A stretch of DNA of 64,000 bases, from NCBI RefSeq assembly GCF_000250675.2, contig NC_018681.1, forward strand, positions 5,828,001 through 5,892,000, given 5' to 3'. Source of the stretch: Nocardia brasiliensis ATCC 700358. GTDB taxonomy: Bacteria > Actinomycetota > Actinomycetes > Mycobacteriales > Mycobacteriaceae. The notes under the pieces were generated by a model. The model ran no database searches and was not told the origin of the DNA. It saw only the letters and a program-made list of their open reading frames with translations. Shown in pieces: positions 49,913-58,810 of this stretch; positions within the stretch are counted from its first letter, which is position 1, and every line of letters begins with the position of its first letter. A program made the translations under genes and the position numbers.

Positions 49913-51075
49913 CCAGCAACTTCGGTGACTACCAGTTCGAGATCTACCTGCAGGGGCTCGCCGGGGTGCAGCCGAGCTTCCCGATGACCCACAGCGAACT
50001 GGAAGCCCGCGCGCAGGCCGCGCTGCCGCCGGGGATCTGGTCCTACGTGGCGGGCGGCGCGGGCGACGAACTGACCCAGCGCACCAACGTGACGGCCTTC
50101 GAGAAGTACGGCATCGTGCCCCGCATGCTGCGCGCCACCAAGGTCCGTGACCTCTCGATCGAACTCTTCGGCATGCGGCTGCCCGCGCCGGTCTTCATGT
50201 CCCCGATCGGCGTGGTCGGGCTCTGCGCCCAGGACGGGCACGGCGATATCGCGACCGCGAAAGCGGCGGCGCGCACCGGCGTGCCGATGGTGGCATCCAC
50301 CCTGACAGTCGATCCGCTCGAGGAGGTGGCCGGTCACTTCGGCGACACCCCCGGCATGTTCCAGCTCTATACGCCCACCAATCGCGACCTGGCCGAGAGC
50401 CTGATCCGGCGCGCGGAACAGGCCGGGTTCAAAGCCATTGTGGTGACGCTGGATACGTGGGTGACCGGTTGGCGGCCACGCGATCTGAGCACCTCGAACT
50501 TCCCGCAGCTGCGCGGGCACTGCCTGGCGAACTACTTCACCGATCCGGTGTTCCGCGGCTTGCTGGCGAAGAGTCCCGAAGAGGACCCGAAGACCGCGAT
50601 TCTCACCTGGGTCGCACTGTTCGGCGGCGCGCCCACCTGGGACGACCTGCCCTGGCTGCGGTCGCTCACGGATCTGCCGTTGATCCTCAAGGGCATCTGT
50701 CATCCCGAGGACGCGCGGCGCGCCAAGGACGCGGGCATCGACGGCATCTATTGTTCGAATCACGGTGGCAGGCAAGCCAATGGCGGGATCCCGGCGATCG
50801 AGCATCTGCCCGAGATCGTCGAGGCCGTGGACGGTTTGCCGGTGCTGTTCGACTCCGGGGTCCGCTCCGGCGCCGACATCATCAAGGCACTCGCGCTCGG
50901 CGCGACCGCCGTCGGCATCGGCCGCCCGTACTCGTACGGTCTCGCGATCGGCGGGGTGGACGGCATCGTGCACGTGCTGCGCACGCTGCTCGCGGAGGCG
51001 GATCTGATCATGGCGGTGGACGGCTACCCGACCATCGCCGACCTGGCCGACGACGCGATCAGGCGACTGCACTGA
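49909..51075 (+). CDS. FMN-dependent alpha-hydroxy acid oxidase, lactate 2-monooxygenase type
   Basis: 388 aa from GTG 49909, overlapping the erm stop (GTGA). It follows mycobacterial lactate 2-monooxygenase from the start (NFGDYQFEIYLQGLAGVQP) through PPGIWSYVAGGAGDE, LDTWVTGWRPRDL and the active site SNHGGRQANGG (catalytic His, substrate Arg) to LFDSGVRSGADIIKAL. Lactate monooxygenase turns lactate into acetate, CO2 and water; related 2-hydroxyacids are possible. It ends at a strong terminator. Confidence 0.9.
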   Translation: MTSNFGDYQFEIYLQGLAGVQPSFPMTHSELEARAQAALPPGIWSYVAGGAGDELTQRTNVTAFEKYGIVPRMLRATKVRDLSIELFGMRLPAPVFMSPIGVVGLCAQDGHGDIATAKAAARTGVPMVASTLTVDPLEEVAGHFGDTPGMFQLYTPTNRDLAESLIRRAEQAGFKAIVVTLDTWVTGWRPRDLSTSNFPQLRGHCLANYFTDPVFRGLLAKSPEEDPKTAILTWVALFGGAPTWDDLPWLRSLTDLPLILKGICHPEDARRAKDAGIDGIYCSNHGGRQANGGIPAIEHLPEIVEAVDGLPVLFDSGVRSGADIIKALALGATAVGIGRPYSYGLAIGGVDGIVHVLRTLLAEADLIMAVDGYPTIADLADDAIRRLH

Positions 51076-51082
51076 TCGGCGG

Positions 51083-51119
51083 CGGCCGAGTTGTCCTGCC
51101 GGGCAGGGCAACTCGGCCG
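51083..51119. terminator. Bidirectional terminator
   Basis: cggccgagttg pairs exactly with caactcggccg around a further cctgc/gcagg stem, between the convergent flavoenzyme and acyl-CoA synthetase genes. Confidence 0.85.
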
Positions 51120-51127
51120 TGCCGCGG

Positions 51128-53203
51128 TCAGCTCGGCTGAATCAGCGTGCGCTTGAGGATCTTTCCGGTCGCGTTGCGTGGGAGCGCGTCCAGGAAGGTC
51201 ACATCGCGCGGTACCGAGAAACGGCTCAACCGATGCCGGATGTAGTTGCACACCATGTCGCGATCCAGCCCGAAACCCTCCCTGGTCACCACGAACGCGG
51301 CGAGGCGCTGCCCGTACTCCTGGTCCGGCACGCCGACCACCGCCACCTCGCTGACCTGCGGCAGATGCGAGAGCGCCTCTTCGACCGGACGCGGGAAGAC
51401 GTTCTCGCCGCCGGAGATGATCATCTCGTCGTCGCGGCCCGCGACGAAGAGCAGCCCGTCGGCGTCGAGGTAGCCGAGGTCACCGGTATCGAGCATGCCG
51501 CCCCATTCGGTGGGCGGCTTCGCGTCGGTGTAGCCGTCGAACAGCATGTGGTTGAGCACGAAGATGCGGCCGGTCACCCCGCGCGGCACCGGACGCAATT
51601 CTTTATCCAGCACAGCGAGTTTCGTGCCCAGCGGCGGGCGTCCCGCGGTGGTCGGCGCGGCCCGCAGATCGGCCGGATCGGCGATGGTCGCCCAGGACAC
51701 CTCGGTCGAGCCGTACACGTTGTAGAGCACGTCGCCGAAGGCGTCGAGAAACTTCACCACCGTCGGACCGGCAAGGGGCGCACCGCAACTGGCGACCACG
51801 CGCAGGCTCGACGTGTCGTAGCGATCGCGCACGTGCGCGGGCAGATCCAGGATCCGGTTCACCATCACCGGCACCACGATCAACGCGGTGACCCGGTGCT
51901 CCTCGATCAACCGCAGGCAGTCCTCGGCGTCGAACCGCTCCGGCAGCACCACACTCGCCCGGATCGGCGTGCTGATCTGCAACGCGGCCAGTCCCCAGGT
52001 GTGGAACAGCGGCGCGGGGATGAGCATCGTCTCGTCCATCCGCATCGGGATGCGCGAGAGCAGCGCCGCCACGGTGCCGAAACCCTTGGGCTGCGGTCGC
52101 TGTGCGCTCTTGGGCGTGCCGCTGGTGCCCGAGGTCAGCACGATCAGCCGGCCGGGATGGCTGGGCCGGGCGAAGGTCGGCGCGTCGAGCGCGATGAGGT
52201 CGTCGACGGTGTTGCGGTCGTACCGGGTCAGGTGTCCGGTCGCGAAGCGAGGTACGGACGCGGCCACATACTTGGTCAGCGGCTCGTACTCGTCGTCGAG
52301 GAAGACGGCGGACAGTCCGTGCCGGTCGGCGACGTCCTCGATCTGCCGGGCCGAGAGGCCGGTGTTCAGCAGCACCGTGTCGACGCCGAGTTTGCCGGTG
52401 GCGACCATGCATTCGACCATCGTGACCCGGTTGCGCGAGAGTAGCCCCACTTTGTCCCGCGCGCCGATGCCGAGCATCGCCAGCGCTGAAGCGAGTTTGT
52501 GGGTGCGATCGTGCATTTGACCGAACGTGCGCGCGGAAACGCCGTCCACTACCGCGAGCCGATTAGGCGAATGCCCTGCGGCGGCCGCGTAACCACCCGC
52601 GAGCGTGAATCCCCAGCGGGCGAGCCCGCCCACCTGTTTGAGTGCGCGGTCGGGCCGGTAGGTGCGCACGACACCGGTCGTCACCATCTGCTTCAGCGTG
52701 CCGACCTGCTGTTTCGTCGGCGATTCCTCGCCGTTGACGAGCACCGAGGTCGGCGTGCCGAGGACCGCGTCGACGATGCGGCTCAGGCCGGCCGTGGTCC
52801 AGGCGATCACGTCCGCGTTGTCCTGTTCGGCGATCCAGGGATGGATGCGTCCGGCGCCGAAGTAGGTGATGGTGACCCGCGTCGGCTCCGCCTCGGCTTC
52901 CCCGCGCAGCCGCACCGCGGCGAAACTGCCCAGGCCAGGGCATTGCAGCTCGAAACTTTCCAGCTCCTTGCCGACCACCAGCCGCAGCGCGGGCACGGTG
53001 AGTTCGGTGTCCGCGTGCCGCGCGCGAATCAGCAGCACCGGGTGGGTGTCCGAGGTTTCCGCGCGCTCACAGTCGCCGATTCCCTGGAACATGCGGGCGT
53101 AGGTCTGCGGGTCCATGAAAAAGTCCCACAGTGCTTTTCGTGCGGCTGCGAACTCCGCGTCTATTGTGATGACATCCGTAACCAACTGCGTGCTTTTCTG
53201 CAT
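51128..53203 (-). CDS. Acyl-CoA synthetase (FadD) with N-terminal SRPBCC-like domain
   Basis: 691 aa, about 150 longer than a normal FadD. Residues 1-145 look like a START/SRPBCC lipid-binding domain (DAEFAAARKALWDFFMDPQTYARMFQGIGDCE ... TRVTITYFGAG). Residues 190-690 are an ANL synthetase: A3 loop LTSGTSGTPKSA (normally T-T-G-x-P-K-G), YGSTEVSWA, DTGDLGYLDADGLLFVAGRDDEMIISGGENVFP, and the final lysine in PRNATGKILK. It should adenylate a fatty or aromatic acid and pass it to CoA. The A3 change may affect activity; the fused domain may present the substrate. Confidence 0.85.
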   Translation of the reverse strand: MQKSTQLVTDVITIDAEFAAARKALWDFFMDPQTYARMFQGIGDCERAETSDTHPVLLIRARHADTELTVPALRLVVGKELESFELQCPGLGSFAAVRLRGEAEAEPTRVTITYFGAGRIHPWIAEQDNADVIAWTTAGLSRIVDAVLGTPTSVLVNGEESPTKQQVGTLKQMVTTGVVRTYRPDRALKQVGGLARWGFTLAGGYAAAAGHSPNRLAVVDGVSARTFGQMHDRTHKLASALAMLGIGARDKVGLLSRNRVTMVECMVATGKLGVDTVLLNTGLSARQIEDVADRHGLSAVFLDDEYEPLTKYVAASVPRFATGHLTRYDRNTVDDLIALDAPTFARPSHPGRLIVLTSGTSGTPKSAQRPQPKGFGTVAALLSRIPMRMDETMLIPAPLFHTWGLAALQISTPIRASVVLPERFDAEDCLRLIEEHRVTALIVVPVMVNRILDLPAHVRDRYDTSSLRVVASCGAPLAGPTVVKFLDAFGDVLYNVYGSTEVSWATIADPADLRAAPTTAGRPPLGTKLAVLDKELRPVPRGVTGRIFVLNHMLFDGYTDAKPPTEWGGMLDTGDLGYLDADGLLFVAGRDDEMIISGGENVFPRPVEEALSHLPQVSEVAVVGVPDQEYGQRLAAFVVTREGFGLDRDMVCNYIRHRLSRFSVPRDVTFLDALPRNATGKILKRTLIQPS

Positions 53204-53241
53204 GGGCCGACCGAGCGGTCTGCGTCGGCATGGTCACGTAG

Positions 53242-53260
53242 TTGTACCCATCGGTAACAA
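53242..53260. promoter_or_regulatory. Imperfect dyad upstream of the FadD gene
   Basis: TTGTACCCATCGGTAACAA reads as an imperfect inverted repeat (TTGT..ACC / GGT..ACAA), 39 bp upstream of the FadD start. Similar ACC/GGT dyads bind lipid-responsive TetR proteins. Weak evidence. Confidence 0.3.
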
Positions 53261-53701
53261 TTAGGTCAAGTACGCAACGCATTGCCATCGATTAGCCAAT
53301 TAGCTGGTCAAATGCCCATTTTCGTCCGAATCCACTATCGGCCACAGCACAGTGCACAATGTTCGCGAAATGCGCGCACAGTTGCGAAAAATCCGCTATG
53401 CGACCGAGAACGTCACGCGCGCAATGCCGGTCGACCTGGGGTTCGGCATGCGGCAGCCAAGGGTGCGCACGACAGCATCCCCGCCGACCTTGTCCGGCGC
53501 ACCAAGACAGCGCAGTTGGCCGAGATTTTGCCGGGGTCAGAAGTTCTTTCGGCGCGTCCGGGCCGGACACGAGAGCCCTCGGCAGTGCGGACTACCCCCG
53601 CGATCACCTGAGTAACCACTGGCCCCCGCGTCGAAACACGCTCGCGCAGCGGATCGTACCGCCGATCCGGCGGCCGCGCGCGGCGAGCGGAACCCGGCCG
53701 A
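53261..53701. other. Intergenic region without a recognizable gene
   Basis: About 440 bp between the FadD promoter and the ectoine-operon terminator. Short frames on both strands lack domains and ribosome sites. It contains several AT-richer patches near 53270-53400. Confidence 0.5.
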
Positions 53702-53752
53702 ACCGAAAGGTGCCCCTCGCCCCGCGGGAACGCGGCGAAGGGCACCTTCGGT
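53702..53752 (-). terminator. Terminator of the ectoine operon
   Basis: accgaaaggtgcccctcgcc and ggcgaagggcaccttcggt pair into a long stem with few mismatches, 17 bp beyond the ectD stop. Confidence 0.85.
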
Positions 53753-53768
53753 CGACGATCGGCCCAGG

Positions 53769-54674
53769 TCAGGCGGACAGCGGCGTGAAGTCGCGGCTGC
53801 CGATGTAGCCGGGCCGCGGCGCGGGCGCGCCGAACGGCTCGACCAGGGTGTTCTCCACGCTGTTGAACACCAGGAAGATGTTCGAGCGCGGGAACGGAGT
53901 GATGTTGTTCGACGAACCGTGCATCAGGTTGGAGTCGAACAGCAGCGCGGAGCCGGCCCGTCCGGTGAACTGGCTGATGCCGTACTGGTTCGCCAGCGTC
54001 GTGATGTCCTCCTGGGTCGGCACGCCGATCTCCTGCTCCTGCAAGGACTCCCGGTAGTGCTCCGCGGGCGTGCTGCCCAAGCACGGTACGAACGTGCGAT
54101 GCGAGCCGGGCATCACCATCAGGCTGCCGTTGATCGGGTAGTTGTCCGTCAGCGCGATGGACAGGCTCACCGCTCGGGGCGCCGGCATGCCGTCCTCGGC
54201 GTGCCAGGTCTCGAAATCGGAGTGCCAGTAGAAACCCGTGCCGCGGAAGCCCGGCATGTAGTTGACCCGGCTCTGGTGGATGTACACCTCGGAACCGAGC
54301 ACCTGCCGGGCCAGCCCGGCGACCCGGGACTCGCGGACCAGGTCCGCGATCGCCGCGCTGAGCCGGTGCACCTCGAAGACCGACCGCACCCGGTTCGACG
54401 CCTTCTCCACGATCACGCGTTCGTCGTCGCGCAACGCGGGATCGCCTGCCAGCCTGCCGATCTCGGCGCTGAAATCAGCGACCTCGGTGGGCGTGAGCAG
54501 TTCGTCGATGCTGGCGAAGCCGTCGGTGTCGAAGGCCGCGAGCGCCGGGCTCTCGACCCGGCCCCACACCGTCGGATCGGTACGATCCAGGTGCGTGGCC
54601 GGTGCATCGATCCGGGTCGGGTAACGATCGATCCGGTCTGTCGAGGGTCGAGTTTCAGTGTGCTGCAAAACCAT
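53769..54674 (-). CDS. ectD: Ectoine 5-hydroxylase
   Basis: 301 aa. Fe(II)/2-oxoglutarate dioxygenase of the PhyH superfamily: iron ligands His-x-Asp in FYWHSDFETWHAEDG and a later His in NLMHGSSNN; 2-oxoglutarate Arg is further on (FPRSNIFLVFN). The EctD signature FYWHSDFETWHAEDGMP is complete. It turns ectoine into 5-hydroxyectoine in the cytosol. It starts 6 bp after the ectC stop and is the last gene of the operon. Confidence 0.97.
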   Translation of the reverse strand: MVLQHTETRPSTDRIDRYPTRIDAPATHLDRTDPTVWGRVESPALAAFDTDGFASIDELLTPTEVADFSAEIGRLAGDPALRDDERVIVEKASNRVRSVFEVHRLSAAIADLVRESRVAGLARQVLGSEVYIHQSRVNYMPGFRGTGFYWHSDFETWHAEDGMPAPRAVSLSIALTDNYPINGSLMVMPGSHRTFVPCLGSTPAEHYRESLQEQEIGVPTQEDITTLANQYGISQFTGRAGSALLFDSNLMHGSSNNITPFPRSNIFLVFNSVENTLVEPFGAPAPRPGYIGSRDFTPLSA

Positions 54675-54680
54675 TACCGC

Positions 54681-55079
54681 CTATCCCCCGATCGTCGCGG
54701 CAACGAGCGGGTACGCGCCGGTGCTGTCGTGGACCTCCTGCCCGGTGACCGGAGGATTGAACACGCACATCATCCGCATCCGGGTGCGGGCCGAGAGCTG
54801 GTGGCGCTCGTTCCCGTCCAGCAGATACATCGAGCCGGGACCGAGCTCGTAGGTCACGCCGTTGTCGAGATCGGTGAGCGTGCCCTCACCCTCGATCAAC
54901 CATACCGCTTCCACATGGTAGCGATAGTGGAACTCGTGTGTGCTGCCCGCGTCGATGGTGGTCTCGTGGAAGGAGAAGCCGACCCCGTCGCCGCCGAGGA
55001 TGATGCGCTTGCTGCGCCAACCCTCCCCGGCCACATCGCGTTCGGTATCGGTGATCTCGGCGGTGGTACGTACGATCAT
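54681..55079 (-). CDS. ectC: L-ectoine synthase
   Basis: 132 aa from ATG 55077-55079, which overlaps the ectB stop (ATGA). Cupin fold: MIVRTTAEI start, STHEFHYRYHVEAVWLIEGEGTLTD and PGSMYLLDGNERHQLSA with conserved Glu/His metal ligands. It closes N-acetyl-diaminobutyrate into ectoine, a compatible solute. Normal family length (about 130). Confidence 0.97.
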   Translation of the reverse strand: MIVRTTAEITDTERDVAGEGWRSKRIILGGDGVGFSFHETTIDAGSTHEFHYRYHVEAVWLIEGEGTLTDLDNGVTYELGPGSMYLLDGNERHQLSARTRMRMMCVFNPPVTGQEVHDSTGAYPLVAATIGG

Positions 55080-56353
55080 GCGATCGCCCCCATTCCATTG
55101 CAAACGGTGTCCACGGCGCCGGTGAGGATGCTCAGGCCGTGGTCCAGTTCCTGGTCGGTAATCGTCAACGCGGGCAGCAACTTCACCACCTCGTCGGTGG
55201 AACCCGAGGTCTCCACCAGCAAGCCGCGTTCGAACGCGATCTGGCACACCTTGCTCGCCTGCGACGGGTCGTCGAACACCACGCCGTGCACCAGGCCGCG
55301 GCCGCGGGTCGAGACGCCGGGGACGTTGCCCGCCAGTTCCGTCAGCGTACTCGCGATGCGTTCGCCCTTGGCGAGCGTCGCGTTCTGCAGGGTGTCGTCG
55401 GACCAGTAGTGCCGCAACGCGACATCGGCGGTGACGAAGGCCGGGTTGTTACCGCGGAAAGTGCCGTTGTGCTCGCCCGGCGACCACTGATCGAGCTCGG
55501 ACTTGAACAGCACCAGCGCCATCGGCAGCCCGTAGCCGCCGATCGACTTCGACAGCGTGACGATATCGGGGGTGATGCCGGCGAGCTCGAACGAGAAGAA
55601 CGGCCCGGTGCGGCCGCAGCCCATCTGCACGTCGTCGACGATCAGCAGGATGTCGCGCGCCTCGCAGAGCCCGGCGAGGTGCCGAAGCCATTCCGCGCGA
55701 GCGACATTCACGCCGCCCTCGCCCTGCACCGTCTCCACGATCACGGCCGCCGGGCGGTCGAAGCCCGAGGAGGTGTCGTCGAGCACCTTCTCCATCCACT
55801 GGAAATCGGCGGTGGTGCCGTCGAAGTAGCCGTCGTAGGGCATGTGCGCCGCGTGCACCAGCGGCACACCGGCGCCAGCGCGCTTGGCCGCGTTGCCGGT
55901 GACCGAGAGCGCGCCGAGGGTCATGCCGTGGAAGGCGTTGGTGAAGCTGACGATCGTCTCCCGGCCGGTCACCTTGCGGGCCAGCTTGAGCGCGGCCTCG
56001 ACCGCGTTGGCACCGGTCGGACCGGGGAACTGCACCTTGTAGTCCAGCCCGCGCGGCGTGAACACGGTGTCGCGCAAGGTCTCCAGCAGGCTGCGCTTGG
56101 CCGAGGTGGACATGTCGAGCCCGTGCGTGATGCCGTCGCTGGCGATGTAGTCCAGCAGCGGCTGCTTGAGCACGTCGTTGTTGTGGCCATAGTTCAGCGC
56201 GCCCGCGCCTGCGAAGAAGTCGAGGTAGTCCTTACCGTCCTCGTCTCGTAACCAGCTGCCCTTGGCCTTCGAGAAGACCGCAGGCCAGGCGCGGCAGTAG
56301 CCGCGCACATTCGATTCCAGACTTTCGAAAATGCTCGTGTCGGCGGTGATCAT
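55076..56353 (-). CDS. ectB: Diaminobutyrate--2-oxoglutarate transaminase
   Basis: 425 aa. Class III PLP aminotransferase; the Schiff-base lysine is in VTLSKSIGGYGLPM, with DDVQMGCGRTG for cofactor binding and FQ..FPGPTGANAVEAALKLAR. Makes diaminobutyrate from aspartate semialdehyde, the first ectoine step. It overlaps ectA (ATGA) and ectC. Confidence 0.97.
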   Translation of the reverse strand: MITADTSIFESLESNVRGYCRAWPAVFSKAKGSWLRDEDGKDYLDFFAGAGALNYGHNNDVLKQPLLDYIASDGITHGLDMSTSAKRSLLETLRDTVFTPRGLDYKVQFPGPTGANAVEAALKLARKVTGRETIVSFTNAFHGMTLGALSVTGNAAKRAGAGVPLVHAAHMPYDGYFDGTTADFQWMEKVLDDTSSGFDRPAAVIVETVQGEGGVNVARAEWLRHLAGLCEARDILLIVDDVQMGCGRTGPFFSFELAGITPDIVTLSKSIGGYGLPMALVLFKSELDQWSPGEHNGTFRGNNPAFVTADVALRHYWSDDTLQNATLAKGERIASTLTELAGNVPGVSTRGRGLVHGVVFDDPSQASKVCQIAFERGLLVETSGSTDEVVKLLPALTITDQELDHGLSILTGAVDTVCNGMGAIA

Positions 56354-56946
56354 CGGTGGTCCTCCTGCGTTGTGCGAGCGATCGGTGCGATGAGATACAG
56401 GTCCTCGGACTCATGGCTGTCCGGGAAGACGCCCTTGTCGAACAAGGGGCGCTTGGTCATTCGGGCGTCACGCTGCCGGGCGACCGAGCCGAACAGCGCG
56501 ATGGACGCGGCGTTGTCGGGTGAGATCGTCGTCTCCAGCGTCGTAACACCCTGGGGTGCAACAGTGTTCAGCAAAGCGTGCAGCAATTGGGCGCCGGTGC
56601 CCCGGCCGCGCTGCGCTCGGTCCACCGCCACCTGCCAGACGAACACGGTGTCCGGCGCCTGCGGGCGGAGGTAGCCGATCACGAAACCGACTACACGGCC
56701 CTGTAGTTCGGCTACCACCGTGGTCTCCGCGAAGTCGCGGCACCACAGCAGGTAGGCGTAGCTCGAATTGACGTCGAGGACCTCGGAGTTCTTCGCGATC
56801 CGCCACAGCTGGGCGCCGTCCTCGACGCGTGGCTTGCGCAGAACCAACTCGGTCCGGTGGCGGCCGGGGTCCGGACCCAGCGCGGCCGCGGCCTGCTCGA
56901 CACGGGATCGTTCGATCTCCGCGGTGTTCAACGTTGGCACTGACAT
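56350..56946 (-). CDS. ectA: Diaminobutyrate acetyltransferase
   Basis: 198 aa. GNAT fold with acetyl-CoA loop RAQRGRGTGAQLLHALL, preceded by VFVWQVAVD, and ETTISPDNAASIALF as in EctA proteins. Acetylates diaminobutyrate at the gamma amino group. First gene of ectABCD, 84 bp behind a histidine kinase gene on the same strand. I saw no EctR-type MarR regulator nearby. Confidence 0.96.
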   Translation of the reverse strand: MSVPTLNTAEIERSRVEQAAAALGPDPGRHRTELVLRKPRVEDGAQLWRIAKNSEVLDVNSSYAYLLWCRDFAETTVVAELQGRVVGFVIGYLRPQAPDTVFVWQVAVDRAQRGRGTGAQLLHALLNTVAPQGVTTLETTISPDNAASIALFGSVARQRDARMTKRPLFDKGVFPDSHESEDLYLIAPIARTTQEDHR

Positions 56947-57030
56947 ACAACTCCCTGGTCGGGCCTGTAGTACTTATCCAGGCTTACGAATCAACTTTGA
57001 GCTGACCTGGTCGAGTTCATTACGGTTGTG
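56947..57030 (-). promoter_or_regulatory. Gap between histidine kinase gene and ectA
   Basis: 84 bp. On the minus strand it holds ttgatt followed 16 bp later by ataagt, a possible promoter, and the dyad gcctg-n11-caggc around it. Ribosome site cagggag lies 8-14 nt before the ectA ATG. So ectABCD can have its own promoter or be read from the two-component operon. Confidence 0.4.
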
Positions 57031-58110
57031 TTACGGCTCGATTGCGCCGACGCCCGGCAAGGTGGCGACGAACCGGGCGCCGCCGCCCGGGCGGCTCACA
57101 CATTCGACCTGGCCACCGTGCTTGGCGACGGTCTCGGCGACCAGCGCGAGGCCGATCCCGGTCCCGGTCGCCGACCGCCGGCCGCTGCGCGCGGTCGCGA
57201 ACCGTTCGAAGATGCGCACCCGGTCTGCCGTCGGCACCCCGGGGCCCGCATCGTCCACGACGATCACCGCCGCGTCGCCCACCCGATCCGCGGCGACCGC
57301 GACCACGCCGCCGCCGTGCAGATCCGCGTTCTGCAGCAGGTTCACCACCGCCCGCTCCAATTCGAGCTTGCGGCCGAGCACGACGACATCCTCGTGCACG
57401 GTCAGCAGCTCGGGCGGGTAGCGGCGCTCGGCGAGCGTGTGCCGCAACAGATCTCGCACCGACAGCGGTTCCTGGTCGCCGCGGTGCATGCCCGCCTCGA
57501 CCCGCGCGAGCGCGAGCAGGTCGTCGAGCAACCGCCGCAGATGATCGACCTCCTCGGTGACCAGCGCGAGCGCCCGCTGGGAACGCTCCGGCAGATCGTC
57601 GCGATGCCGGTTGAGCACGTCCACACTGGCCATCAAAGTGGTGAGCGGCGTGCGCAATTCGTGACTGACATCGCCGAACAGCCGGTGCTCGCGCTCGATT
57701 CGCCGTTGCAGCGAGTCGACCATGGAGTTGAACGACTCCACGGTGGTCGCCAGATCCTGATCGTGGGTGGCGGACAGGCGCAGATCCAGATCGCCCGAGG
57801 CGATCCGGGCGGCGGTCGCGGCCAGCTGGTGCAGCGGAGTGAGCACGCGCCTGCTCGCCCACCAGCCCACGGCCGCGCCGATCGCGGTGACCGCGACCGC
57901 GCAGGCGACCAGCACATTGCGCAGCAGATCCAGGTTCGCCTGCAGGTCGGTGGTACCGGCCTGCGCGCGTTCCAGATAGCTGCGACTGATGGTGAACACC
58001 GAGACCACCAGCACCAGCGACATCAGCGCGCTGATCGTGGTGAACACGGCGGTCACCCGGCCGCGCAGACTCCAGCGTGTCGGATCGAGCCAGCGTTCAG
58101 CGCTGGACAT
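57031..58110 (-). CDS. Sensor histidine kinase
   Basis: 359 aa. Membrane helices at about 20-42 and 64-84 frame only a short extracellular loop (about 22 residues), so it likely senses membrane or intramembrane signals. HAMP 85-138; phospho-acceptor FGDVSHELRTPL (His150); N-box VVNLLQNADLH; G-boxes DDAGPGVP and GTGIGLALV. It overlaps the response regulator gene by 14 bp and is followed by ectABCD. Confidence 0.93.
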   Translation of the reverse strand: MSSAERWLDPTRWSLRGRVTAVFTTISALMSLVLVVSVFTISRSYLERAQAGTTDLQANLDLLRNVLVACAVAVTAIGAAVGWWASRRVLTPLHQLAATAARIASGDLDLRLSATHDQDLATTVESFNSMVDSLQRRIEREHRLFGDVSHELRTPLTTLMASVDVLNRHRDDLPERSQRALALVTEEVDHLRRLLDDLLALARVEAGMHRGDQEPLSVRDLLRHTLAERRYPPELLTVHEDVVVLGRKLELERAVVNLLQNADLHGGGVVAVAADRVGDAAVIVVDDAGPGVPTADRVRIFERFATARSGRRSATGTGIGLALVAETVAKHGGQVECVSRPGGGARFVATLPGVGAIEP

Positions 58111-58810
58111 CGAGTCGATAGCCGAGCCCGCGCACCGTCACCACGACGCGCGGGTCGGAAGCGTCTCGTTCGATCTTCGTGCGCAGCCTGCGCATGTGCA
58201 CGTCGACGATCCGCTCGTCACCGAAAAAGCCTTGGTCCCATACTCGTTCGAGCAGGACGGTGCGGCTGAGCACCCGGCCCGGCGTCTCCGCGAGTTCGCA
58301 CAGCAGGCGGAACTCGGTGAGCGTCAGCCGGATCTCCTCCTCGCCGCGGCGCACCACGCCCGCGTCCTGCGCGAGCACCAGCGGCGCCTCGGGGTCGGCG
58401 TCGAGCACGACTTCCTGCGGCGGCGCCTCACGTTCGGCGGTAAGCCTGGCCCGGCGCCGCACCGCCCGCATCCGCGCGGTGATCTCCTTGATCTCAAACG
58501 GCTTCGCCACGAAATCGTCGGCGCCCGCTTCCAGCGCGGCGACCACGTCGTGGGTGTCGTCGCGCGCGCTGACCACGATGATCGGCACGTCGTGTTCGCG
58601 GCGGATCTCCCGGATGCAGTCGAAGCCGTCCATATCGCCGAGCATCAGATCGACGATCATCACATCGGGCACGCCGTTGCTGCGCAGATGGGTGAGCGCG
58701 TCCTCGGCCTCCTCGGCCTCGGCGACGTCGTAGCCTTCGTCCTCCATGGCGAGCCGCAGCGCACCCCGGACCCGGTCGTCGTCCTCGACGATCATCAGGT
58801 TCGCCGTCAT
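58097..58810 (-). CDS. OmpR-family response regulator
   Basis: 237 aa. Receiver domain 1-120 with phospho-Asp54 (MIVDLMLGD), acidic pocket EDDD and Lys in VAKPFEIKE; winged helix 150-235 (TLTEFRLLCELAETPGRVLSRTVLLERVWDQGFFGDERIVDVHMRRLRTKI). First gene of the two-component unit upstream of the ectoine operon. It resembles CseB-type envelope-stress regulators; a role in osmotic control of ectABCD is inferred from position. Confidence 0.93.
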   Translation of the reverse strand: MTANLMIVEDDDRVRGALRLAMEDEGYDVAEAEEAEDALTHLRSNGVPDVMIVDLMLGDMDGFDCIREIRREHDVPIIVVSARDDTHDVVAALEAGADDFVAKPFEIKEITARMRAVRRRARLTAEREAPPQEVVLDADPEAPLVLAQDAGVVRRGEEEIRLTLTEFRLLCELAETPGRVLSRTVLLERVWDQGFFGDERIVDVHMRRLRTKIERDASDPRVVVTVRGLGYRLDVQR

